Source: DASCNA01 sp036011305 (GTDB lineage Bacteria > Verrucomicrobiota > Lentisphaeria > Victivallales > GWF2-38-69). Taken from it: a stretch of DNA of 18,440 bases. How positions within the stretch are numbered: position 1 is the first letter of the stretch; each line of letters opens with the position of its first letter. A program made the position numbers and the translations under genes. The notes beneath the pieces are model-generated. The model saw nothing but the letters and a program-made list of their open reading frames with translations, ran no database searches and had not been told where the DNA came from. The DNA lies in assembly GCA_036011305.1 (NCBI GenBank), contig DASCNA010000276.1:1-18440 (forward strand), read 5' to 3'. Below are positions 8,436 through 15,194 of the stretch, in pieces.

Positions 8436-9341
8436 ATGGATAATAATTTATTAAACCCTGATAATGAGAAAATATTGAAAACAGGTAGACAGAGGCTTCC
8501 TGAGTGGATTAGAGTCAAAGCTCACGCAGGCACAGGTAGGAAAAAAGTCACAGAAATCTTAAAAGAGAAGGGGCTCCATACTGTATGCGAAAGCGCTAAA
8601 TGTCCAAATCTGGGTGAGTGCTGGCATAAACAGACAGCCACTTTTATGATTTTAGGTGATATCTGTACGCGTAACTGCCAGTTCTGTGCCGTTAAACATG
8701 GGGAACCTGGAAAAATCGACGAGAATGAACCTGAAAAAGTTGCTAAAGCTGTTAAGGAAATGAATTTGAAATATGCTGTAGTGACAAGTGTTACAAGAGA
8801 TGATCTATGCGACGGAGGAGCTTCAATATTTGCTGAAACTATAAAAAAGATAAGAGAATATAATCCAGATAAAACTTTAGTGGAGGTACTTACTCCTGAT
8901 TTTGATGGGAATCTGGATGCATTAAAAATTGTTTTAGATGCAAAACCTACAGTATTTAACCATAATATTGAAACAGTAAAAAGACTTTCCAAAGAGATAA
9001 GACTTCATGCCGATTATGATAAATCGCTTTATGTTTTAAAAAAAGCAGTTGAAATATCAGCTGGGAAGATACCTGTAAAATCAGGAATAATGGTAGGAAT
9101 GGGAGAGAGTGACGAAGAAGTTATCCAGTCCTTGAATGATTTAAGGGATGTAGGTGTAAGCATATTAACAATTGGACAGTATCTTCCTCCAAATTCAAAA
9201 AAATGGAAACTTAAAAGATATGTTCATCCGGATATTTTTGAACAATGGAAAAAATATGCTCTGAGCATAGGGTTTAAACATGTAGCTAGTTCTCCCTTGG
9301 TAAGAAGTTCCTACTGTGCAGAAGAACTATTGGAAAATTGA
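8436..9341 (+). CDS. lipA: Lipoyl synthase
   Basis: LipA is a radical-SAM enzyme that inserts two sulfurs into protein-bound octanoyl groups to make lipoyl cofactor for 2-oxoacid dehydrogenases and glycine cleavage. The auxiliary [4Fe-4S] cluster is held by C51-x4-C56-x5-C62 (CESAKCPNLGEC) and the radical-SAM cluster by C77-x3-C81-x2-C84 (CTRNCQFC). The auxiliary-cluster serine lies in the C-terminal RSSY motif (290-293). The next residue is Cys294 where most LipA proteins have His. Length (301) is normal. The ATG at 8436 is followed by a short typical N-terminus, but no clear Shine-Dalgarno is seen. No lipB or lplA is present in the window. Downstream a small hairpin at 9370-9390 may end the transcript before accA. 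Confidence 0.97.
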   Translation: MDNNLLNPDNEKILKTGRQRLPEWIRVKAHAGTGRKKVTEILKEKGLHTVCESAKCPNLGECWHKQTATFMILGDICTRNCQFCAVKHGEPGKIDENEPEKVAKAVKEMNLKYAVVTSVTRDDLCDGGASIFAETIKKIREYNPDKTLVEVLTPDFDGNLDALKIVLDAKPTVFNHNIETVKRLSKEIRLHADYDKSLYVLKKAVEISAGKIPVKSGIMVGMGESDEEVIQSLNDLRDVGVSILTIGQYLPPNSKKWKLKRYVHPDIFEQWKKYALSIGFKHVASSPLVRSSYCAEELLEN

Positions 9342-9369
9342 TATGATTTTTATCAAAATTTAATCATAC

Positions 9370-9390
9370 AAAACTGCTCGAAAGCGTTTT
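9370..9390 (+). terminator. Weak candidate terminator after lipA
   Basis: An imperfect hairpin lies 29 bases after the lipA stop: AAAAC plus GCT pair with AGC plus GTTTT around a CGAA loop, with one bulged T. The 3' arm runs into TTTTATTTCTT. The position is right but the stem is short. Confidence 0.4.
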
Positions 9391-9451
9391 ATTTCTTGTC
9401 ATGAATTAGAAATAAACTGTTTTTATTATATATTATAAAGTTTTTTTATTA

Positions 9452-9479
9452 TTGTATAAACTGTTTGGTTAAGTATAAT
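9452..9479 (+). promoter_or_regulatory. Candidate sigma70-type promoter for accA
   Basis: TTGTAT (9452-9457) and a consensus TATAAT (9474-9479) are separated by 16 bases. Transcription would start near 9486 and give a leader of about 110 bases ahead of the accA ATG. The -10 is consensus and the -35 is weak. Confidence 0.5.
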
Positions 9480-9484
9480 TTTTT

Positions 9485-9510
9485 TATAAAGACCGGTTAA
9501 AGTCTTTATA
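9485..9510 (+). promoter_or_regulatory. Stem-loop at the predicted 5' end of the accA transcript
   Basis: A perfect 9-bp stem (TATAAAGAC 9485-9493 with GTCTTTATA 9502-9510) closes an 8-base loop. If the promoter at 9452-9479 is right, the hairpin forms at the very 5' end of the mRNA, where it could protect the transcript. It could instead be a lipA terminator, since it is followed by a T-rich stretch. Confidence 0.4.
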
Positions 9511-9529
9511 TATTTTTATGCAAAAAATA

Positions 9530-9563
9530 ATATTCAAACAAATTTGATCTAAAGTTTGAATAT
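9530..9563 (+). promoter_or_regulatory. 10-bp dyad in the accA leader
   Basis: ATATTCAAAC (9530-9539) pairs exactly with GTTTGAATAT (9554-9563) across 14 bases, shortly before the accA Shine-Dalgarno (AAGGA, 9581-9585). It may be an operator or a second leader stem. Such dyads are expected occasionally by chance at this base composition. Confidence 0.3.
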
Positions 9564-9595
9564 ATAAGTGAAATATTTTTAAGGATTATCGTATT

Positions 9596-10555
9596 ATGGT
9601 TAATGTTGTTTTAGATTTTGAAAAACCTGTAATGGAACTGGAAGCAAAAGTTAGAGAATTACAGAACTTAAGTGCTTCTAATGATATAGATGTGTCAGAT
9701 GAAATAGCCGTCTTGGAGAAAAAACTTGAAGCAACAAAAGAAAAAGTATATCACAATCTATCTGCATGGGAGCGTGTCCAGCTTGCAAGGCACCCAAATA
9801 GACCTTATACACTGGATTATGTTGATGAAATTTTCACTGATTATCTTCAGCTCCATGGCGATAGAAGGTATGGAGAAGATGCAGCAATAGTTGGTGGTTT
9901 TGCCAAAATTGATGACCAGAAAATAATGGTAATAGGTACTCAGAAGGGTAGAAATATTAAAGAAAACGTATACAGAAATTTCGGATGTCCGCATCCAGAA
10001 GGTTACAGAAAAGCTTTGAGGCTGATGGAACTGGCTGATTCTTCAAATGTTCCTATTATTACTTTTATTGATACACCAGGTGCTTTTCCAGGGATAGCTT
10101 CTGAAGAAAGACATATTGGTGAAGCTATTGCTGTGAATCTGAGAGAGATGTTTAATATTTCAGTACCAATTATATCAATAGTCCTTGGAGAAGGTGGAAG
10201 TGGCGGTGCTTTGGGTATTGGTGTAGGGAATAAAATTCTTGTTATGGAACACGCATATTATTCTGTAATAACTCCTGAAGGATGTGCTGCAATTTTGTGG
10301 AAAGATCGTGCATTTTCCGCAAAAGCTGCAAAATCTTTACGTTTGACCAGTACAGAACTTAAAGAGCTAGGTATTGTTGATGAAGTAGTACCTGAACCAA
10401 TTGGAGGTGCTCATAATCACTTTGAAGAAGCTGCCCAATTATTAAAGAAATCAATAAAAAAGAATCTACAGGAACTGGGTAAGTTATCTAGTGAAAAACT
10501 TAAAGAGCAGCGATATCAGAAATATCGTCATATCGGAAAATTTATTGAAGAGTAA
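9596..10555 (+). CDS. accA: Acetyl-CoA carboxylase carboxyltransferase subunit alpha
   Basis: AccA pairs with AccD to form the carboxyltransferase that moves CO2 from biotin-BCCP to acetyl-CoA, giving malonyl-CoA for fatty acid synthesis in the cytoplasm. The 319-residue protein aligns end to end with the classic family. It has the N-terminal LDFEKPVMELEAK segment (6-18) with a helical hairpin to about residue 60, HGDRRYGEDAA (87-97), the KGRN..ENVYRNFG block (117-130), PEGYRKALRLM (134-144), the FIDTPGAFPG loop (157-166) and the glycine-rich GEGGSGGA oxyanion region (198-205). The start is fixed by family length and an AAGGA Shine-Dalgarno 10 bases upstream. accD, accB and accC are not in the window. 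Transcription likely ends at the hairpin 10590-10621. Confidence 0.97.
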   Translation: MVNVVLDFEKPVMELEAKVRELQNLSASNDIDVSDEIAVLEKKLEATKEKVYHNLSAWERVQLARHPNRPYTLDYVDEIFTDYLQLHGDRRYGEDAAIVGGFAKIDDQKIMVIGTQKGRNIKENVYRNFGCPHPEGYRKALRLMELADSSNVPIITFIDTPGAFPGIASEERHIGEAIAVNLREMFNISVPIISIVLGEGGSGGALGIGVGNKILVMEHAYYSVITPEGCAAILWKDRAFSAKAAKSLRLTSTELKELGIVDEVVPEPIGGAHNHFEEAAQLLKKSIKKNLQELGKLSSEKLKEQRYQKYRHIGKFIEE

Positions 10556-10589
10556 TATTTAGAGTTTTTACAGAAATCATTAAATTTTA

Positions 10590-10621
10590 TTGTTGATATT
10601 TAATAAATATCAACAAGTTTT
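10590..10621 (+). terminator. Intrinsic terminator after accA
   Basis: A perfect 12-bp stem (10590-10601 with 10605-10616) closes an AAT loop 34 bases after the accA stop and is followed by GTTTTC. The stem is strong but its T tract is short. Confidence 0.65.
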
Positions 10622-10724
10622 CTGTGTCTCAACAGAATATTACAATTCAAAAAACTTATTATTAAAAACCGAAGATTTCTCGCTAATTTACAAATTACAA
10701 CCCGTGTCATAGTACGATAACTAA

Positions 10725-10730
10725 TATAAT
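10725..10730 (+). promoter_or_regulatory. Consensus TATAAT just ahead of the GNAT start
   Basis: TATAAT ends six bases before the ATG at 10737. If used as a -10 element, transcription would begin at or next to the start codon and the mRNA would be leaderless. No Shine-Dalgarno is seen in front of this ATG, which fits, but there is no matching -35 at the usual distance. Confidence 0.35.
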
Positions 10731-10736
10731 TTTATC

Positions 10737-11204
10737 ATGGACAGTTTAAAAATATATCAGGCAGAGCCCGAACATTGCGATACTATATTGGGCCTATTAA
10801 ACCCCAGTATTCAAAAAGGCTTAATTTTGCCTAGAGATAAAAACGATATACTGAAGAATATTAATAATTTTTTTGTAGCGGAATTTGATAATGATTATGT
10901 AGGTTGCGTTTCAATTAAAGATTATTCATCCGGTTTATTTGAAATCAGATCATTAGCTGTAGGGAAAAATCATGAAGGTAAAGGAGTTGGTACTTTGCTT
11001 GTCTTAAATACAGTTAACTATATTAAACATCACATGAAAGCCTGGAGAGTTTTTGCTTTGACAAGAAGGCCTAATGTTTTTAAAGGAGCTGATTTTAAAA
11101 TAGTTAATAAAGGTATGTTTCCTGAAAAAATATGGGATGACTGTGTGAAATGTCTAAATATTAATCAGTGTGATGAAGTGGCAGTGCAGCGCTATATAAA
11201 TTGA
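10737..11204 (+). CDS. argA: GNAT acetyltransferase, probable short-form N-acetylglutamate synthase
   Basis: The 155-residue protein is a single GNAT domain. Beta strands 1-3 are followed by RSLAVGKNHEGKGVGTLLV-type motif A (71-89), whose H-E-G-K-G-V-G turn binds acetyl-CoA. The N-terminal half has LLNPSIQKGLILPR (20-33) and the C-terminus has FPEKIWDDCVKC plus CDE (128-147), with Cys136, Cys139 and Cys145. That combination is characteristic of the stand-alone ArgA-type amino-acid N-acetyltransferases that catalyse the first step of arginine synthesis from glutamate. The usual aromatic-Glu-x-x-Gly-Phe before the C-terminal strand is altered to VFKGADF. No other arginine gene lies nearby, so the assignment rests on motifs alone. 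It is separated from accA by a terminator and is likely monocistronic. Confidence 0.72.
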   Translation: MDSLKIYQAEPEHCDTILGLLNPSIQKGLILPRDKNDILKNINNFFVAEFDNDYVGCVSIKDYSSGLFEIRSLAVGKNHEGKGVGTLLVLNTVNYIKHHMKAWRVFALTRRPNVFKGADFKIVNKGMFPEKIWDDCVKCLNINQCDEVAVQRYIN

Positions 11205-11251
11205 AGATTCAGCGATAATTTCTATAATTATTAAAGGGTATGGCAATTATA

Positions 11252-12412
11252 TTATATTAACTCTACACCTATTTCATTCCAGAAGAGCATCCCCTTTTCT
11301 GTTGGTTGAATTTTTAATATATTATGCGCCATCTCTGTTAAATTAAGAAGTCCCTGATCTTTCAACCTTTCCAATGTTGGTGAAATTTTATCCCATAAAT
11401 TATTAGGAAATTTTATTTCTCTACTGGTGGCTGAAAACGGTGAATATAATATTTTACATTTATCTCTTTTTTCAAGAATCCAACCATCTGAAGTCCTAAG
11501 GCCAATAATGAAAATTTCTTTGATCCTCTTGTTTATCGGAAGTTTATCTATTGTAGAAGGAACACCTTTTACCCATTCAATAAGTTTAGGCTGAGTCCAT
11601 CTATTAATTCCGTCAAAAGATGATGCCGTCGGGCCGAAACCTAGATATTTTCCTCCAAACCATGTATCAAGATTATGTTTACATTCATATCCCACTACAC
11701 TGTAATTGGATATCTCATATCTGTTTAGATTATATATTTGAGCAAAATGAGGTAAAAATTCCCACATTTTAGATGATATTTTGTCATATAAATTGCAATT
11801 TAATATTTTATTTGAAAGTTTTGTATTCTCTTCAAAAGTCAAACTATAAGCTGACATGTGTTTGAATGGATATTGTAAAGCCATATCAATATCAGATTTT
11901 AGATCTTTCAGTTTTTGTCCAGGTATTCCATATATGAAGTCACATGAAACATTAGAAATGTCGGTGTTAAAAATCTGTTCAATTGATTTGTAAATTGAAT
12001 TTATTTTACCCTTTCTTCCCAGTGTTTTTCTGTGAATTTCATTAAATGTTTGTATTCCTAACGAAATTCTATTTACATGGTTTGATATTATTTTAATTTT
12101 CTCTTCAGTTAAGGATTCGGGATTCAGTTCAATGCTGATTTCAGCTGTATCAGCTATAATGAAATATTTGTTTATCAAAGAGAATAAATGTTCAATGTAA
12201 GTTTCCGGTAGAATGCTTGGAGTGCCGCCACCTATAAAAATGCTATCTAATACTGTAGTCTTGTTATTTTGATTTTGGATATTATTTTCAAGAACCTTAA
12301 AATACTCTATTAAAATTTGTTTATTAAAATCTGTTGTAGAATGGAAGGCACAGTAATCACATTTACTGCTGCAAAAAGGAATATGAATGTATATGCGGTT
12401 AATGTTTGACAT
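11252..12412 (-). CDS. hemW: HemW-like radical-SAM protein (heme chaperone, formerly called oxygen-independent coproporphyrinogen oxidase-like)
   Basis: The 386-residue protein has the HemW order of motifs. IHIPFC with C14-x3-C18-x2-C21 and Phe23 holds the SAM cluster. Then come GGGTPS (61-66), ELNPES (95-100), RISLGIQTF (115-123) and DFIYGIPGQ (158-166). The HemW C-terminal domain shows HNLDTW (246-251, usually HNxxYW), GFGPTASS (258-265) and PTEKG (370-374). HemW proteins bind heme and deliver it to acceptors; true HemN enzymes have a longer N-terminus and different cysteine spacing. No heme gene is nearby. The start is the only one that keeps the N-terminal strand. It lies eight bases past the T tract of the tsf terminator with no Shine-Dalgarno, so expression may depend on terminator read-through or a promoter within tsf. 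Confidence 0.9.
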   Translation of the reverse strand: MSNINRIYIHIPFCSSKCDYCAFHSTTDFNKQILIEYFKVLENNIQNQNNKTTVLDSIFIGGGTPSILPETYIEHLFSLINKYFIIADTAEISIELNPESLTEEKIKIISNHVNRISLGIQTFNEIHRKTLGRKGKINSIYKSIEQIFNTDISNVSCDFIYGIPGQKLKDLKSDIDMALQYPFKHMSAYSLTFEENTKLSNKILNCNLYDKISSKMWEFLPHFAQIYNLNRYEISNYSVVGYECKHNLDTWFGGKYLGFGPTASSFDGINRWTQPKLIEWVKGVPSTIDKLPINKRIKEIFIIGLRTSDGWILEKRDKCKILYSPFSATSREIKFPNNLWDKISPTLERLKDQGLLNLTEMAHNILKIQPTEKGMLFWNEIGVELI

Positions 12413-12420
12413 TTTAATAT

Positions 12421-12450
12421 AAAAAAAAATAGCCGGTATTACCGGCTATT
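12421..12450 (-). terminator. Intrinsic terminator after tsf
   Basis: A perfect, GC-rich 10-bp stem (12428-12437 with 12441-12450) closes a three-base loop. On the minus strand it is followed by an unbroken T tract across 12429-12421. It starts 23 bases after the tsf stop and is the clearest rho-independent terminator in the window. Confidence 0.93.
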
Positions 12451-12473
12451 GAATAAACTATAATAATTAAATA

Positions 12474-13268
12474 TTATAAATCTTCTCCAACCTGCCAGCG
12501 GACAAAACGTTTAACAGTAATATTTGGATTAGCTTTTTCAGTAGATAATTTATCATCTCTAACCCAAGGTTGTTTATTTAAGCATACTTCTTTATACCAT
12601 TTAGCAAGTTTTCCAATAAGAATTTTTTCAATCATTTCTGCAGGTTTTCCTTCAAGTTGTGCAGAATGAATTTCTTTTTCTTTGGCAATTGTTGCTTCTG
12701 AAATTTCTTCTGGTTTCACATATTGAGGATTGAATGCAGCAATGTGCATGCAGATATCATTTAATGCTTCTTTAGTCGCATCGCCTTCGTATTCTACCAT
12801 AACGCCAATTCTTCCGCCCATGTGCAGGTATGATGCGCATTTGCCGGTCCATCGTGCTGCTCTGCGAATTTGTATATTTTCGCCAATTGTAGCAATCATT
12901 GAAATCAAGTTGTCTTTTTCAGAAGCATTAATTTCTTCACTAACATTGTCAGTACCAGTGCATTCGCTTACTTTTTTTGTAGTTTCAGCAACATAAGCCT
13001 GAAATTTATCATTTTTAGAAACAAAGTCAGTTTCACATAATACTTCAACTAAAGCACCGCAGTTGTCAGATATGGTTGATGAAATTAAACCTTCTTTGGC
13101 TGAACGGCCTGATTTTTTTTCAGCTTTTGCGATACCTGATTTTCTTAATACATCTATAGCTGCACTGATATCTCCATTAGCTTCTGATAAAGCTTTTTTG
13201 CAATCCATCATGCCAGCACCGGTCTTTTCACGAAGCTCTTTCACAAGCTGTGCGCTAATTTGTGCCAT
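12474..13268 (-). CDS. tsf: Translation elongation factor Ts
   Basis: EF-Ts exchanges GDP for GTP on EF-Tu. The 264-residue protein opens with the N-terminal UBA-like domain (LVKELREKTGAGMMDCKKAL, 8-27), followed by the AEKKSGRSAKEG linker (49-60) and the TDFV motif (80-83) that inserts into EF-Tu to displace magnesium. The remaining part matches the two-lobed core of the bacterial form and ends at normal length. An AAGGAG Shine-Dalgarno sits about nine bases before the ATG. rpsB lies upstream in the conserved order, but an intrinsic terminator separates them. A TATAAT on the minus strand (13311-13306) could give tsf its own promoter, though no good -35 is seen. A strong terminator follows the gene. 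Confidence 0.97.
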   Translation of the reverse strand: MAQISAQLVKELREKTGAGMMDCKKALSEANGDISAAIDVLRKSGIAKAEKKSGRSAKEGLISSTISDNCGALVEVLCETDFVSKNDKFQAYVAETTKKVSECTGTDNVSEEINASEKDNLISMIATIGENIQIRRAARWTGKCASYLHMGGRIGVMVEYEGDATKEALNDICMHIAAFNPQYVKPEEISEATIAKEKEIHSAQLEGKPAEMIEKILIGKLAKWYKEVCLNKQPWVRDDKLSTEKANPNITVKRFVRWQVGEDL

Positions 13269-13310
13269 TATTTCAATCTCCTTATGAATATTTAAGAATA
13301 ATTATATTAT

Positions 13311-13349
13311 AAAAAATAAATTAGTACCTAATAAAGCAGGTACTAATTT
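13311..13349 (-). terminator. Terminator or attenuator between rpsB and tsf
   Basis: A perfect 12-bp stem (13318-13329 with 13338-13349) with an 8-base loop lies 22 bases after the rpsB stop. On the minus strand it leads into a T-rich tail (TTTATTTTTT). It should reduce transcription from rpsB into tsf, as the intergenic terminator does in the E. coli rpsB-tsf operon. Confidence 0.82.
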
Positions 13350-13371
13350 TAATTATTAACTAAGTAAAATC

Positions 13372-14514
13372 TTATTCAGCTTTTTTCTCTTCTTTTACTG
13401 CATCAACTTCAACTTTAGCTTCTTTTTTTACTTCAGCAGCTTTAGGAGCTTCGGTTTTTTTTACTTCAGCTTTAGCTTCTTTTTTTACTTCAGTAGTTTT
13501 AGGAGTTTCGGTTTTTTTTACTTCAACTTTAGCTTCTTTTTTTACTTCAGCAGCTTTAGGAGCTTCGGTTTTTTTTACTTCAACTTTAGCTTCTTTTTTT
13601 ACTTCAGTAGCTTTAGGAGTTTCAGCTTTTTTTGTTGCAGCTTTTTTTACTTCTTTTATTGGAGCAGTTTCAGATTTAGCTTCAGGTTTAGTAAAAGGTT
13701 TTTTAGGGCCGGCTGTGTGTTTTTTTGATCTTTGTTGTTGTTTTTTCTCTTCTCTTTTTTTAGCCTTTTCTGCATCTTCTGCTGCTTTTTTCTTTGCTCT
13801 TTCAGCTTTTTCTTCAGCAGCTTTAGCGCGATATAGTTCAGCAGCAACAGTGATAGAGTCACTTAAAACACTTGTCATTATTCTAATAGATCTGATAGCA
13901 TCATCATTACCAGGTATTGGATACTCAGCATTATCAGGATTTCCATTTGTATCAACAATAGCAATAATAGGAATATTTAATTTTCTAGCTTCTTTCATTG
14001 CTATTTCTTCGTTACAGATATCAACGATAACTATAGCAGCAGGAAGTCTCTTCATTGAGCTGATACCGTCTAGGTTTCTATGAAGTTTATTAGATTTTCT
14101 ATTAAGAGATGCAAGCTCTTTTTTAGTCATCTTTGAGCCTTCATCTTCCATCTTCTTATCGATGGTATACATTCTGTTGATACTTTTACGAATTGTAGAA
14201 TTGTTTGTTAATGTACCACCTAACCAACGTTCAGATACATAATACATTCCTGAACTTTCAGCTGCCTGCTTCACTATTTCCTGTGCCTGACGTTTTGTCC
14301 CAACAAAAAGAATATTTCCGCCATTGTAAACTGTAGTTTGTAGAAAGTTACATGCTTCAGCAAGGTTACGCATAGTTTTTGTCAAGTCAATAATGGAAAT
14401 ACCGTTTCTTGTTCCGTAAACATAATTTTTCATTTTTGGATTCCAGCGTTTTACCTGATGTCCAAAATGTACTCCTGATTCCATTAAGTCCTGAATTGTG
14501 ATTTTTTGAGACAT
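13372..14514 (-). CDS. rpsB: 30S ribosomal protein S2 with a long repetitive Lys/Ala/Glu C-terminal tail
   Basis: S2 binds the 30S subunit head near S1 and is needed for S1 recruitment. Residues 1-228 are a complete S2, with GVHFGHQVKRWNPKM (14-28), LFVGTKRQAQEIV (69-81), ERWLGGTLTN (95-104) and PIIAIVDTNGNPD (182-194). The protein then continues for about 150 residues of Lys, Ala, Glu and Gln-rich sequence. This ends in four 19-residue repeats of the type E-[TA]-P-K-x-x-E-V-K-K-E-A-K-x-E-V (298-373). The total of 380 residues is far above the usual 230-270. The tail should be disordered or helical and highly charged; its function is unknown. The start is ATG with an AGGAATAGGT purine stretch upstream. 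rpsB heads the rpsB-tsf unit. Confidence 0.96.
   Translation of the reverse strand: MSQKITIQDLMESGVHFGHQVKRWNPKMKNYVYGTRNGISIIDLTKTMRNLAEACNFLQTTVYNGGNILFVGTKRQAQEIVKQAAESSGMYYVSERWLGGTLTNNSTIRKSINRMYTIDKKMEDEGSKMTKKELASLNRKSNKLHRNLDGISSMKRLPAAIVIVDICNEEIAMKEARKLNIPIIAIVDTNGNPDNAEYPIPGNDDAIRSIRIMTSVLSDSITVAAELYRAKAAEEKAERAKKKAAEDAEKAKKREEKKQQQRSKKHTAGPKKPFTKPEAKSETAPIKEVKKAATKKAETPKATEVKKEAKVEVKKTEAPKAAEVKKEAKVEVKKTETPKTTEVKKEAKAEVKKTEAPKAAEVKKEAKVEVDAVKEEKKAE
13396..13623 (-). repeat. Four tandem 57-bp repeats in the 3' part of rpsB
   Basis: The region encodes four 19-residue units (S2 residues 298-316, 317-335, 336-354 and 355-373). Units 1 and 3 begin ETPK and units 2 and 4 begin EAPKAAEV, suggesting that a 114-bp pair was itself duplicated. 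The DNA copies are close to identical apart from scattered substitutions, and the last unit has diverged at its end. Such tracts are prone to copy-number change. Confidence 0.92.
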
Positions 14515-14854
14515 ATTATCTACCTATTCCTTTTTGTTGGTGACATCTTTACTTCAGATATTGAGTTAATTTTTAAACTCTATAATCTGTGAAGATATCT
14601 AGATTAAATTATTTTTTTATTTGCCAATTTAACTCATTGGCTTTTAATTCATTTTTATTAAAAAATACAATAAAGGCATATAAGATAAGGCATTGCTTTA
14701 TAAAATCAAATATTTCTGCTTAATTTGCCACTAAATATTCAATAAATAGTATCCTTATTAAAAAAAGTATGGATAAATACATTAATATTACTTGACCAAT
14801 TCAATTTGCAATGTAATTTATGAGTCTGTTTTAAACAAAGACAGTTTCAAACAA
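14515..14854. other. Gene-free spacer between rpsB and tRNA-Arg
   Basis: I see no coding region in these 340 bases. They must carry the rpsB leader and promoter (minus strand) and the tRNA promoter (plus strand). The only clear structure is a small hairpin, GCCAAT (14623-14628) with ATTGGC (14636-14641), which would lie in the rpsB leader. I could not identify a confident rpsB promoter or an S2-type autoregulatory element. Confidence 0.6.
14792..14819 (+). promoter_or_regulatory. Candidate promoter for tRNA-Arg
   Basis: TTGACC (14792-14797), five of six matches to the -35 consensus, is followed after 16 bases by TAATTT (14814-14819) as a weak -10. Transcription would start about 30 bases before the tRNA. 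The -10 element is poor, so confidence is moderate. Confidence 0.4.
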
Positions 14855-14931
14855 GCGCCCATAGCTCAACTGGATAGAGCGTCTGGCTACGGACCAGAAG
14901 GTTTGGGGTTCGAATCCCTATGGGCGTGCCA
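14855..14931 (+). tRNA. tRNA-Arg (anticodon ACG)
   Basis: The 77-base cloverleaf is complete. The acceptor arms are GCGCCCA and TGGGCGT, the D arm is GCTC/GAGC, and the anticodon stem TCTGG/CCAGA holds loop CTACGGA (anticodon ACG). The variable loop has five bases and the T arm has loop TTCGAAT. CCA is encoded. ACG is normally edited to ICG by TadA to read CGU, CGC and CGA. Position 1-72 is a G-U wobble and the discriminator is G. Confidence 0.97.
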
Positions 14932-15127
14932 TTTTATCTCTCTAAAAGGCAACAACTTACGCATGCGTTTATCTTGATTTATTGTCAATATATTTTTAAT
15001 TTGCTAAGTGCTAGAAAGTACCTTTTGATTGCAAGCTATTAATAGATGATGTGAATATTAAATCATTTCATTTTATATGTAAAAACTAAGATCCTACCTA
15101 TAACATTCTGTGTCAGTTTATTAGATA

Positions 15128-15156
15128 TTGTATTATGCTAATACTATAACTATAAA
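15128..15156 (+). promoter_or_regulatory. Candidate promoter for the small membrane protein gene
   Basis: TTGTAT (15128-15133), a 17-base spacer and TATAAA (15151-15156) lie about 40 bases before the start codon. The -10 is good and the -35 weak. The rest of the spacer 14932-15194 holds only a 10-base palindrome, ACGCATGCGT, at 14959-14968. Confidence 0.35.
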
Positions 15157-15194
15157 GAATGATAATATCTTAATTTTATATAGAGAGGATTAAA

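Noticed and set aside
8522..8992. 156-residue minus-strand open frame
   Set aside because: It lies wholly inside lipA, whose cluster-binding cysteines are conserved in the plus frame.
13318..13349. TTAGTACCT...AGGTACTAA resembling a FapR-type operator
   Set aside because: It directly follows the rpsB stop, has an 8-base loop and a T-rich tail on the minus strand, and no lipid gene is next to it. A terminator or attenuator is the simpler reading.
13396..13623. Tandem repeats considered as a CRISPR array
   Set aside because: The 57-bp units are contiguous with no spacers and are translated in frame as the S2 tail.
13656..14083. Open frames inside rpsB on both strands (13656-13862 minus, 13715-14083 plus)
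   Set aside because: They are by-products of the Lys/Ala-rich low-complexity S2 tail; the S2 frame is unambiguous.
14959..14968. Palindrome ACGCATGCGT as an attachment site or terminator
   Set aside because: There is no loop, no T tract, no second copy and no integrase or mobile gene next to the tRNA.
14792..14977. 61-residue open frame on the plus strand
   Set aside because: It runs straight through the tRNA-Arg gene and has no ribosome site.
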